Source: Nitrospira sp. (GTDB taxonomy: Bacteria > Nitrospirota > Thermodesulfovibrionia > Thermodesulfovibrionales > Dissulfurispiraceae). Taken from it: a stretch of 64,000 nucleotides of DNA. Made by a program: the position numbers and the translations under genes. The notes under the pieces were generated by a model. It saw nothing but the letters and a program-made list of their open reading frames with translations. It was not told where the DNA came from and searched no databases. The first letter of the stretch is position 1. Every line of letters begins with the position of its first letter. Below, piece by piece: positions 36,169-44,209 of this stretch. The DNA is taken from assembly GCA_002634385.1 (NCBI GenBank), contig NSJL01000010.1, positions 62,001-126,000 on the forward strand, given 5' to 3'.

Positions 36169-37583
36169 GAAAGAAAAAGATTTTTCTGGTAGATGACGAT
36201 GAACTGATTGTAATGATCTTCGCAACGTCGTTGAGGGCTGAGGGATACGAGGTGCGGGCAGAGACGACGACCGATGATATCGTCAACAAAATCAGATCAT
36301 GGTTCCCGGACATCATTCTTCTTGACGTAAACCTCCCCGGGATGAGCGGCATCGAGATCCTGAAGGAATTAAAAGGGTTCCGGGCGCATATCATAATGCT
36401 TACCGCGGATGATTCTGCGGAGACCGCGGTGAAGGCGATGAAGTTGGGCGCCGCCGATTATGTCACGAAGCCGTTTAATATGGAGGAGGTGAAGATCGTT
36501 ATCCGCAATTGTCTCGAAAAGATGAGGCTGGAACAGGAGGTGGAGCACCTCAGGAAGATCAGCTGCGAGTATTTCGAAAAGGAAATGGTGGGCGAATCAG
36601 AGATGATACGGGACTTGCGGGAGAAGATAGAAAGACTGGCGGAGGCCCGTGTTCCGAGTATCCTGATCACCGGCGAGAGCGGCACCGGCAAGGAAGTGGT
36701 GGCGCGGAACATTCATCGGTTGATGTATGAGTCCGAGTGCGTCCCACGCCGTGAGCCTTTTGTGGCGGTCAATTGCGCCGCCCTGCCGGAACATCTGCTG
36801 GAAAGCGAGTTGTTCGGAGCCGAAAGGGGAGCGTTCACCGATGCCAAAGCGGACAGGAAAGGGGTTTTCGAGCTGGCGAACGGGGGAACGATACTCCTCG
36901 ACGAGATCGGGGAAATGAATCCGGGGCTGCAGAGTAAATTGTTGAGGGTTCTGGAGGAGAGGGTGGTACGCCGCATTGGGGGCAAGGAAGATATGCCGGT
37001 CGAGGTGACCGTCATTGCCACGACGAACAAGAATCTCTCCCAGGCCATGAAGAACGGCGAGTTCAGGAACGACCTCTTCTTCAGGCTGAGTACCTTCTAC
37101 CTGCATGTCCCCCCCTTGAGGGAGAGAAAGGACGATATCCCCCTGCTCGCCCGCTACTTCCTTTCCTACTTCTGCAGGCGCTATAACCGGAAAGCGATTC
37201 AGAAATTCTCCGAAGAGGCTGAAAAATGCCTTGTTTCCTATAACTGGCCGGGCAATATCCGCGAATTGAAGAACGTGGTCGAGAGGCTTGTCGTACTCGA
37301 GAATGCTGCGGAAATACTTCCCCGGCACCTGCCGCATTGGTTGTCGGCGCAATCCCCTGCGGGAAACGCCCCTCTCGATCAGTATTTTGTCCTCCCCGAA
37401 GGCGGCATCTCCCTGGAGGACCTGGAAAAGAGCCTGATCGTACAGGCCCTCACCAGGGCGAATCATAATCAGACTCTCGCTGCAAAGCTGTTGAACATGA
37501 GCTATTACGCTCTCCGGTATCAGATAAAGAAACTCAAGCTGGAACAGGAGGAGGGGGAGGAGGTGGAGGAGAGTATCAAATGA
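36165..37583 (+). CDS. NtrC-family sigma-54 response regulator
   Basis: A 472-residue protein. The receiver domain has VDDDE and the phospho-accepting Asp in IILLDVNLPG. The AAA+ module has Walker [14 protein letters not shown], Walker B TILLDEIGEMN, and a sigma-54 contact loop that reads GAFTDA in place of GAFTGA, a variant found in some active members. A Fis-like helix-turn-helix (LAAKLLNMSYYALRYQIKKL) ends it. The 4-bp overlap with the haem-type kinase makes them a cognate pair. It should activate sigma-54 promoters, and three candidates lie in the adjacent cytochrome locus. Confidence 0.88.
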   Translation: MRKKKIFLVDDDELIVMIFATSLRAEGYEVRAETTTDDIVNKIRSWFPDIILLDVNLPGMSGIEILKELKGFRAHIIMLTADDSAETAVKAMKLGAADYVTKPFNMEEVKIVIRNCLEKMRLEQEVEHLRKISCEYFEKEMVGESEMIRDLREKIERLAEARVPSILITGESGTGKEVVARNIHRLMYESECVPRREPFVAVNCAALPEHLLESELFGAERGAFTDAKADRKGVFELANGGTILLDEIGEMNPGLQSKLLRVLEERVVRRIGGKEDMPVEVTVIATTNKNLSQAMKNGEFRNDLFFRLSTFYLHVPPLRERKDDIPLLARYFLSYFCRRYNRKAIQKFSEEAEKCLVSYNWPGNIRELKNVVERLVVLENAAEILPRHLPHWLSAQSPAGNAPLDQYFVLPEGGISLEDLEKSLIVQALTRANHNQTLAAKLLNMSYYALRYQIKKLKLEQEEGEEVEESIK

Positions 37584-38265
37584 ATTCAACTCCCATCCGG
37601 TAGGTGTCGTTGCCCAGGGGAATGAGATTGCGGACGACCCCTGCTGTCAATTCAAAGAACGCGGTGAGGAGGCTGAATCTGATGATACTGCCGACTTCCA
37701 GCGGGGAATGCGTGCGTATTCCCATTCCCCCCTCGCTGATATCGATCGTCTCCCCGACTGCATAGCGCTTCACCGGGAGAAGGTCATCAAGGTAAAGGAA
37801 AGAGTACTGAATGGTCTGCGTGAGAGCCCTTCTTTCAAAACGTCTGTTTTCCTTCTGTTCTTTTCCGGGAGAGGGAGATATGCCGGGATTCCCGCTGCTC
37901 TTCCCGGTTCCGGACAGCAACTGCATGACGGCCTCTTTCATGGTAAGGAGGTCAAAAGGTTTCGGAAAGAAGAGGTGAGCACCCTCGTCTATCTCCTTCT
38001 TCATGGCATCGGCAATATATGATGCAGACATGATGATGATGAGGGTATCCGAAGAGAGGTCTTTTATCCTTCGCATAATCTCGATACCATGGATATCGGG
38101 AAGACACAAGTCGAGAAGGCAGAGATCGATATTCTCCCTCGCGATCGAAGCGAGCGCGTCAAGACCGTTTGAAGCGGTATCCACGGAAATGCAATCGCTT
38201 CGCAGCGCATAAGAAAGCGTGTAAAGCAATAAAGGCTCATCGTCGATGATGAGGATTTTCTTCAT
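37576..38265 (-). CDS. receiver-PilZ c-di-GMP effector
   Basis: A 229-residue protein. An N-terminal receiver domain (DDEP, LCLLDLCLPD, and the SAS and PKP positions) is joined by a Pro/Ser-rich linker to a PilZ domain with RRFERRA and DISEGGMGI, the two motifs that bind c-di-GMP. So phosphorylation and c-di-GMP could both be read by one protein. The gene overlaps the end of the sigma-54 regulator by 8 bp on the opposite strand. Its output partner is not visible. Confidence 0.82.
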   Translation of the reverse strand: MKKILIIDDEPLLLYTLSYALRSDCISVDTASNGLDALASIARENIDLCLLDLCLPDIHGIEIMRRIKDLSSDTLIIIMSASYIADAMKKEIDEGAHLFFPKPFDLLTMKEAVMQLLSGTGKSSGNPGISPSPGKEQKENRRFERRALTQTIQYSFLYLDDLLPVKRYAVGETIDISEGGMGIRTHSPLEVGSIIRFSLLTAFFELTAGVVRNLIPLGNDTYRMGVEFI

Positions 38266-38528
38266 GCCGTTAATTTTGCAAGGAGCATGCCAGATATATC
38301 CTTGCGGACGGGCTTTCCTTCTCCTCCTTATAAAACAATAATTTTAAAAAGCTTTCCTGCCGGTTAGTCGGACGTCAAACAGTCGAGACTGTGCAAAATA
38401 ATCAGAAAGTTTGGTTAATTGACCATATCCGGGATCCCCTGTCCTTCTTTCCCCAGTTTTATTGCAGGGGAACAAACATATCCGCGTTTCTCCTCTCATC
38501 TGGCTAAATTGTTAGATCCACTTTGTGC

Positions 38529-38540
38529 TTTCGCCATTTT
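38529..38540. promoter_or_regulatory. candidate enhancer motif TTTCGCCATTTT
   Basis: Same core as at 34181-34192 and, inverted, at 49776-49786. It lies about 72 bp upstream of a sigma-54 promoter, a suitable distance for an activator site. Confidence 0.5.
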
Positions 38541-38611
38541 ATGCGCGTACCTGAAAAGCCTTGCCGGGATAACTCGTTGCATTATAAGTGAATAGCTGCT
38601 GTCGCTCTCTC

Positions 38612-38628
38612 TGGCATGTACATTGCTA
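38612..38628 (+). promoter_or_regulatory. sigma-54 promoter of the NHL gene
   Basis: TGGCATGTACATTGCTAT fits the consensus TGGCACG-N4-TTGCW, with GG at 38613-38614 and GC at 38625-38626, ten bases apart. The predicted start of transcription is near 38637. Confidence 0.72.
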
Positions 38629-38641
38629 TTATCTGAATGTC

Positions 38642-39607
38642 ATGAGAAACAGCCTGCAGAAAACGTTCGGAGCGCTCGGGTGCTGGATATGTATGATAGT
38701 GCTCGTGTCGACAGTGAGGACGGCTTCGGCAGTGCAGGTTTCCTACCTTTACAATTTGGCGAATTTCAATGGCACCGTTCCCTTCACGTGGGTAAAGGTT
38801 CTCCTGGATGAAAAGGCGGAAGAGGTCTATGTGGTAGATGTATCGACTCTATCGGTCAAGATCTTTAACAAGAGCGGCATGGAAGTGTATGAATTCGGGC
38901 TGGAGGGCTTCGGCCCTGTTTCCGATATCGCAATTGACGAGGCGGGCAACATCCTTCTCCTCTCCCCCGGACAGAGGGCGAAGGGATATTCCCTCGTTCG
39001 ATGCAACTACCGGGGAGAGGCGGTATCGACCATAGAGGTAAAAAACCTTCCTCAGGGGCTCTCTTCCTCTTTCTTCCCCGACATGATACTGTACCGTACC
39101 GGGCGTATCTACCTGGTCGACAGGCCTTCGATGCAGGTAGTGGTGACGGATGCGCAAGGGCTTTTTGAAACGCATTACGATTTGGCTGCAATCCTGAAAA
39201 TCGATACGAAAAATAAAATGAATATGGATATTGTCGGGTTCAGTGTTGACAAGGACGGAAACCTGCTCTTTACTATTCCTGCTATCTTCACCGCGTACAT
39301 CGTCTCTCCGGACCGCCAGGCGAGGAATTTCGGCACCCGCGGCAGCACTCCCGGAAAGTTCAATATCGTTGCGGGAATTACCTCCGATGACAAGGGAAAC
39401 TACTATGTGGTGGATACTTTGCGCTGTGTCGTGATGATCTTCGACAGCAATTTCGTATTCAAAACGGAATTCGGGTATCGCGGGAACGGACCGGGTAACC
39501 TGACTGGTCCCCGGGATTTGGCGGTAGGAAACAACGGTATGCTGTATGTGACCCAATTGGCACGAAAGGGAGTAAGTATTTTCAGTATCACCGATATCGC
39601 CAAATAA
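38642..39607 (+). CDS. secreted NHL/6-bladed beta-propeller protein
   Basis: A 321-residue exported protein. The signal peptide runs MRNSLQKTFG to about TASA. The mature part shows repeated propeller strands such as VSDIAIDEAGNILLLSP, VVGFSVDKDGNLLF-like, GITSDDKGNYYVVDT and PRDLAVGNNGMLYVTQ. Such proteins recur in gene clusters for extracellular cytochromes and are thought to aid protein binding or assembly. With the sigma-54 promoter start near 38637 the leader would be only about 5 nt, so translation may start at ATG 38693 instead. It precedes the riboswitch-controlled cytochrome by 218 bp. Confidence 0.8.
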   Translation: MRNSLQKTFGALGCWICMIVLVSTVRTASAVQVSYLYNLANFNGTVPFTWVKVLLDEKAEEVYVVDVSTLSVKIFNKSGMEVYEFGLEGFGPVSDIAIDEAGNILLLSPGQRAKGYSLVRCNYRGEAVSTIEVKNLPQGLSSSFFPDMILYRTGRIYLVDRPSMQVVVTDAQGLFETHYDLAAILKIDTKNKMNMDIVGFSVDKDGNLLFTIPAIFTAYIVSPDRQARNFGTRGSTPGKFNIVAGITSDDKGNYYVVDTLRCVVMIFDSNFVFKTEFGYRGNGPGNLTGPRDLAVGNNGMLYVTQLARKGVSIFSITDIAK

Positions 39608-39710
39608 GGCGGCACACAGGAAAGAGAGGGAGGTGATCGCAGGAAGACAGAATGCAGTCCGGCGTGAGGAGACGGAAAACACTACGATGAAAAGGAAGAA
39701 GCCGGTTTTA

Positions 39711-39823
39711 CCGGCAACAACAATCCTCCGAAAAAGGTAAACCCATCGAGAGATGGGGACACAAAGCCCACGGGTCCTGTGAGGGATGGCCGGGTTGCCG
39801 GAGCAAAAGAGTTTGGAGGATTG
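39711..39823 (+). promoter_or_regulatory. c-di-GMP-I (GEMM) riboswitch with anti-Shine-Dalgarno pairing
   Basis: The aptamer core is clear: GGTAAACCCATCGAGAGATG (P1/P2 with a GNRA-type loop), GGGGACACAAAGCC, the ACGGGTCCTG arm, and GGATGGCCGGGTTGCC closing P1. This order matches the GEMM-I consensus. Just 5' of the core CAATCCTCC (39721-39729) is perfectly complementary to GGAGGATTG (39815-39823), which contains the Shine-Dalgarno sequence of the cytochrome gene. CCGGCAAC (39711-39718) can also pair with GTTGCCGG at 39794-39801. Competition between these pairings suggests translational control by c-di-GMP. Direction of control is not decided by sequence. Confidence 0.85.
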
Positions 39824-39825
39824 CT

Positions 39826-41124
39826 ATGAAGACGTTACGGTTAGGATTGATTGTTGTAGCAGCGGCTATAATGGCTTTGGGATTCGGCAGCACAAGTTAT
39901 GCCTTTCATGATGGCGGCGTAGCCTATTGCGACGGATGCCACACGATGCACAATTCCTCCGGAGGGGCGGTGATGAACGCCCGCAGCGGCCAGGGCTCGC
40001 AGACCATCGGCACGGCCAACGGCTATCTCCTGCAGGGCTCCGACCAGAGCTCAACCTGCCTCAAGTGCCACTCCGGCTCCACGGCAGGCAGTTATAAGAT
40101 CGCTACCTATCCTGTCCCCGGAGCGGGCAGCCCGCCGTTGCAGTTAACCCCCGGCGGAGACTTCTCCTGGGTGCAGAAGGATTACACCTGGACCTCTCCC
40201 CGTTCGGGCAGCAGCCCGAAGGACAGGCACGGGCACAACATAAATGCGGCTGACTTCGGCTTTACCACCGATGCGACGCTGGCAACGGCTCCGGGCGGTT
40301 CCTATGCCGCTAACCAGCTCCACTGCAGCAGCTGTCACGACCCCCACGGGAAGTACAGGATAATGGATGCAGCGGGCACCACTATTGCTACGACCGGAAA
40401 ACCCATCCATGCCTCCGGTTCCTATGGCGAAGCACCGAACGCGAATGAGGCAGTGGGCGTATTCCGGCTCCTGGGCGGCGTAGGGTATGCTCCCGCTTCC
40501 TATAATTCCGTACCTTTTACCAACGGCTCCCCGATAGCGGTTGCCCCCTCTTCATATAACCGGGCGGAGGACACCACCGACACGCGGGTCGCTTACGGTC
40601 AGGGTATGTCGGAATGGTGTGCGAATTGCCACAGCGCTTTCCATAACGATTCGTATCCCGGCAACCTGAGGCATCCTGCCGGAAATTCCGCAAAACTGAC
40701 TGCAGCAGTAATCAGCAACTACAACACCTATAAGAAGTCGGGTGATATGGGTGGCGCGACCGCAACCGCGTATACCTCCATGGTTCCTTTTGAGGCGGGC
40801 ACGACGGATCTGGCTACCCTAGCGGCTCTCACCTCTTCCACTGCCGGCGCAGACACGAGCAGCAATGTATCCTGCCTCTCCTGCCATAGGGCACACGCCA
40901 CCGGTTTCAAAAGCATGACCAGGTGGAACAATGCCGCCGAATTCCTGACGGTTGCTGGTGACTACGCGAATTATGTTGCCGGTTCCACCAATGAGGCGGA
41001 GTACGGGACATATTCGGACGGCAAGTCGAAGAGCGAATACCAGAAAGCGATGTATGACAGGCCTGCTACCCAGTATGCCTCTTTCCAAAGGTCTCTTTGC
41101 AACAAGTGCCACGCAAAAGATTAG
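39826..41124 (+). CDS. secreted 6-haem c-type cytochrome, paralogue 1
   Basis: A 432-residue exported protein with a signal peptide ending near TSYA. Six CxxCH motifs are visible: CDGCH, CLKCH, CSSCH, CANCH, CLSCH and CNKCH. The first lies just after the signal (CDGCHTMHNSS), the last six residues from the C-terminus. It is the first of three tandem paralogues and the only one with a c-di-GMP riboswitch in its leader. Several partner His residues (HNS, HDPHG) could be axial ligands. Role in periplasmic or surface electron transfer is inferred. Confidence 0.88.
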   Translation: MKTLRLGLIVVAAAIMALGFGSTSYAFHDGGVAYCDGCHTMHNSSGGAVMNARSGQGSQTIGTANGYLLQGSDQSSTCLKCHSGSTAGSYKIATYPVPGAGSPPLQLTPGGDFSWVQKDYTWTSPRSGSSPKDRHGHNINAADFGFTTDATLATAPGGSYAANQLHCSSCHDPHGKYRIMDAAGTTIATTGKPIHASGSYGEAPNANEAVGVFRLLGGVGYAPASYNSVPFTNGSPIAVAPSSYNRAEDTTDTRVAYGQGMSEWCANCHSAFHNDSYPGNLRHPAGNSAKLTAAVISNYNTYKKSGDMGGATATAYTSMVPFEAGTTDLATLAALTSSTAGADTSSNVSCLSCHRAHATGFKSMTRWNNAAEFLTVAGDYANYVAGSTNEAEYGTYSDGKSKSEYQKAMYDRPATQYASFQRSLCNKCHAKD

Positions 41125-41169
41125 TATATGAACGTCGGGCGGACTGTATGCTGCCTGACCTGAAAACAG

Positions 41170-41195
41170 GGCAGACCGGCTCGTGCCGGTCTGCC
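41170..41195. terminator. perfect 11-bp hairpin after cytochrome 1
   Basis: GGCAGACCGGC and GCCGGTCTGCC flank TCGT. It lies 45 bp after the stop codon. No T-run follows, so it may be a processing or stabilising hairpin. Confidence 0.5.
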
Positions 41196-41236
41196 TCCTC
41201 ACTCGCGAAAGGGCAGTCTTTCAGAGGAAAGCGGTA

Positions 41237-42529
41237 ATGAAAAAAATAGAGCTGATTTTCGGAATCATCATAGCCTTGGGTATGACTGCCTGGTTCCCCT
41301 GCCGCGTCTCCGCCTTTCATGATGGCGGCGTAGCCTATTGTGACGGATGCCACACGATGCACAATTCCTCCGGAGGGGCGGTGATGAACGCCCGCAGCGG
41401 CCAGGGCTCGCAGACCATCGGCACGGCCAACGGCTATCTCCTGCAGGGCTCCGACCAGAGCTCGACCTGCCTCAAGTGCCACTCCGGCTCCACGGCAGGC
41501 AGTTATAAGATCGCTACCTATCCTGTTCCCGGAGCGGGCAGCCCCCCGCTGCAGTTGACCCCCGGCGGAGACTTTGCCTGGCTGCAAAAGAGTTACTCCT
41601 GGACGACGTCCTATGGAGCAAGCGGAAGCAGCCCCGGAGAGAGGCATGGACATAACATCGTCGCGGCGGATTTCGGGTTTGTTGCCGATGCAACCCTTAC
41701 CGCCGCTCCCGGGGGCTCCTATCCCGCCGCCAGCCTCAGTTGCGTAAGCTGCCACGACCCGCATGGAAAATACCGGATAAACAGCAATCCGGCTACTTCA
41801 TTTGCGACGAGCGGAAAACCGATCGCGGGCTCGGGCTCCTATGGAGACCTGCCGACAGCTTCCGAGGCGGTAGGTGTCTACCGCCTCCTTGGCGGAAAGC
41901 TGTACCAGCCGAAATCGGTAAACTACGCGTTCACCTATGATCCCCCGGTTGCCGTGGCACCTTCCACCTATAACCGGGCGGAGGACACCACCGACACGCG
42001 GGTTGTATACGGAAAGGGCACGACGGAGTGGTGCGCAAACTGCCACGAACTCTTTCACAGCAATCTGGGAAGCGGTCTTGTACATCCTGCCGGCGTATCG
42101 GTGTATTCAACTATTGCGAGCAATTACAACATGTATGTGAAAACAGGTAGTACCGGAGGGGTGAAGGGGACCGCATACACTTCGATGGTCCCTTTCCAGG
42201 TAGATAATACCAATGATATTTCCACTCTTTCCGGCAAGACGAGCTCCACTGCAGGGATGGAAACGAATGACAGGGTTACTTGTCTCACGTGCCACAGGGC
42301 CCATGCCTCGGGGTGGGACAGTATGACACGATGGAACAACAAGGCTGAATTCCTGACGATAGCAGGAGAGTATCCCGGGACTGATGCAACGGATCCCGAA
42401 GGCGCCTACGGGCAGTATCACGGAGGAAAGACAAAAGCGGAGGTGGCGAAGACGTTCTATGACAGACCTGCAGGGAAATATGCTTCGTATCAGAGGTCCC
42501 TTTGCAATAAGTGCCACATAAAGGATTGA
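41237..42529 (+). CDS. secreted 6-haem c-type cytochrome, paralogue 2
   Basis: A 430-residue paralogue with signal peptide MKKIELIFGII to VSA. CxxCH motifs are CDGCH, CLKCH, CVSCH, CANCH, CLTCH and CNKCH, in the same spacing as paralogue 1. The first 220 bases of the mature region are nearly identical to paralogue 1, while the middle matches paralogue 3 better. A ribosome binding site GAGGAAAG precedes ATG 41237. It lacks a riboswitch of its own, so it could be read through from paralogue 1 or have its own promoter. Confidence 0.88.
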   Translation: MKKIELIFGIIIALGMTAWFPCRVSAFHDGGVAYCDGCHTMHNSSGGAVMNARSGQGSQTIGTANGYLLQGSDQSSTCLKCHSGSTAGSYKIATYPVPGAGSPPLQLTPGGDFAWLQKSYSWTTSYGASGSSPGERHGHNIVAADFGFVADATLTAAPGGSYPAASLSCVSCHDPHGKYRINSNPATSFATSGKPIAGSGSYGDLPTASEAVGVYRLLGGKLYQPKSVNYAFTYDPPVAVAPSTYNRAEDTTDTRVVYGKGTTEWCANCHELFHSNLGSGLVHPAGVSVYSTIASNYNMYVKTGSTGGVKGTAYTSMVPFQVDNTNDISTLSGKTSSTAGMETNDRVTCLTCHRAHASGWDSMTRWNNKAEFLTIAGEYPGTDATDPEGAYGQYHGGKTKAEVAKTFYDRPAGKYASYQRSLCNKCHIKD

Positions 42530-42546
42530 TATCTGCGCTTCCGAAA

Positions 42547-42584
42547 CAACAGGCAAAGCTGGTTTTCACCAGCTTTGCCTGTTG
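42547..42584. terminator. perfect 17-bp hairpin after cytochrome 2
   Basis: CAACAGGCAAAGCTGGT pairs with ACCAGCTTTGCCTGTTG around a 4-base loop. It starts 17 bp after the stop. No T-run follows; a weaker GCCCG-T7-CGGGC hairpin lies at 42638-42655. Confidence 0.6.
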
Positions 42585-42790
42585 CGGAGCGGCACCAGCC
42601 CCGGGTTGTGCCTGATTGGGCTCCGGGGAGAGCAATAGCCCGGTTTTTTTCGGGCATTTTCCGTGAAGGGACAGAAGCGGGGGCTGCAGGGCAGCCGGCG
42701 ATGAAGGTACCTGTCAGACTCCCCAAAGGCTTATTGTTTTTTCCCGTGGAATTGTTTTACTATCCACGTGAAAAAAGGTGAGGGGCGCTT

Positions 42791-44083
42791 ATGACGAGAA
42801 GAGTTCTGTGTTGCATGCTATCAGCCATCATAGCGGTGGGATGGTACGGTGTATCCCCCGCCTTTCACAATGGCGGCGTAGCCTATTGTGACGGATGCCA
42901 TACCATGCATAACTCTTCCGCAGGGATGGTGATGAACGCCCGCAGCGGTCAGGGCTCTCAGATTACCGGTATGGCGAATGCCTACCTTTTACAGGGCTCC
43001 GACCAGAGCTCGACCTGCCTCAAATGCCATGCAGGCAGCACCGCAGGTACCTATAAAGTTGTTACCTATCCTGTTCCCGGAGCGGGCAGCCCCCCGCTGC
43101 AGTTGACCCCCGGCGGAGACTTTGCCTGGCTGCAAAAGAGTTACTCCTGGACGACGGCGGACGGCTCACTGGCGAGCAGTCCCGGAGAAAGGCACGGACA
43201 CAATATTATCGCCTCGGATTTCGGCTTCTCCGCCGATACCGGGCTTACCACCGCTCCCGGGGGCTCCTATCCCGCCGCCAGCCTCAGTTGTATAAGCTGC
43301 CACGACCCGCATGGAAAATACCGGATACTCGATGCCGGCGCCACCATGATTGCAACGAGTGGCAAGCCTGTTCTCGGATCAGGGTCTTACGGACAGATTC
43401 CCACCGCCGCCGAGGCAATAGGGGCCTACCGTCTGCTGGGGGGCAGGAACTATTTGCCCGTTTCCGTATTGGGAGGCTTCTCTTTCACCTATGATCCCCC
43501 GGTTGTCGTGGCACCTTCCACCTATAACCGGGCGGAGGACACCACCGACACGCGGGTCGTATACGGAAAGGGCACGACGGAGTGGTGCGCAAACTGCCAT
43601 CAGCTTTTCCACACCAACCTGGGAAGCGGTCTTGTACATCCTGCCGGGGTGCCGATGAGCTCAGCAATGGCTGATGCCTATAACTCCTATGTAAAGACAG
43701 GCGATTATGCAGGAAACAAAAGCACGTCCTTTACCTCGCTGGTTCCCTTTGAAATAGGAGGAAATATGAGCGACCTCGCCACCCTGTCCGCGAAGATAGA
43801 TTCCCGAAGCGGCCCTGAAAGCAATGACCATGTCACGTGCTTCACCTGCCACCGGGCCCATGCTTCCGGCTGGGATGATATGATGCGATGGAATCTGAAA
43901 TCGGAATTCCTGACTGTCGCGGGCGATTATCCCGGCATTGACGTGAGCGGTGAAGGATCCAGGGGGTGGTATTCCAACGGCAGAACCAGGGCGGAAACAA
44001 TGAAGGCGCTGTACGACAGGCCTGCGACGAGGTTTGCTTCGTATCAGAAATCTCTCTGCAACAAATGCCATGGAAAGGACTAG
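42791..44083 (+). CDS. secreted 6-haem c-type cytochrome, paralogue 3
   Basis: A 430-residue paralogue with signal MTRRVLCCMLSAIIAVGW to SPA. Six CxxCH motifs: CDGCH, CLKCH, CISCH, CANCH, CFTCH and CNKCH. It shares long identical blocks with paralogue 2 (for example around the CPAAS/CISCH and the CANCH regions). The stop codon TAG is itself the first three bases of a palindromic repeat. A long leader (42585-42790) separates it from paralogue 2 and contains a CGTGGA/TCCACG inverted repeat just ahead of the ribosome binding site, so it may have its own promoter. Confidence 0.88.
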   Translation: MTRRVLCCMLSAIIAVGWYGVSPAFHNGGVAYCDGCHTMHNSSAGMVMNARSGQGSQITGMANAYLLQGSDQSSTCLKCHAGSTAGTYKVVTYPVPGAGSPPLQLTPGGDFAWLQKSYSWTTADGSLASSPGERHGHNIIASDFGFSADTGLTTAPGGSYPAASLSCISCHDPHGKYRILDAGATMIATSGKPVLGSGSYGQIPTAAEAIGAYRLLGGRNYLPVSVLGGFSFTYDPPVVVAPSTYNRAEDTTDTRVVYGKGTTEWCANCHQLFHTNLGSGLVHPAGVPMSSAMADAYNSYVKTGDYAGNKSTSFTSLVPFEIGGNMSDLATLSAKIDSRSGPESNDHVTCFTCHRAHASGWDDMMRWNLKSEFLTVAGDYPGIDVSGEGSRGWYSNGRTRAETMKALYDRPATRFASYQKSLCNKCHGKD

Positions 44084-44133
44084 GGCGTGTCTGCAGCTGG
44101 TCGCAGCAGAACCCAGTGTGCAGACACACCCTA
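44081..44133. repeat. 53-bp palindromic repeat, MITE-like
   Basis: TAGGGCGTGTCTGCA (44081-44095) is mirrored by TGCAGACACACCCTA (44119-44133), differing at one base. The same arm occurs singly at 55955 and 27656. The ends are TA. It may be a small non-autonomous insertion or a terminator-like repeat. Confidence 0.6.
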
Positions 44134-44209
44134 GCGTGGGAACGAGGGACGGACGAGGTGCGGAACAGGGTGGACCGGCGGGCATCGGTCTGTCCCGACT
44201 GAAGGGTTT

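Larger units (their letters stand above)
38266..38641. other. 376-bp divergent regulatory region
   Basis: No gene is seen. It carries the promoters of the PilZ gene (minus) and the NHL gene (plus), including the motif at 38529-38540 and a sigma-54 promoter. Confidence 0.5.

Noticed and set aside
36837..36854. Loss of function of the sigma-54 regulator from the GAFTDA loop
   Set aside because: The D variant occurs in other family members that keep all ATPase motifs, so inactivity cannot be claimed.
42585..42790. Second c-di-GMP riboswitch ahead of cytochrome 3
   Set aside because: The leader lacks the GACACAAAGCC core and the P1 closing sequence seen at 39711.
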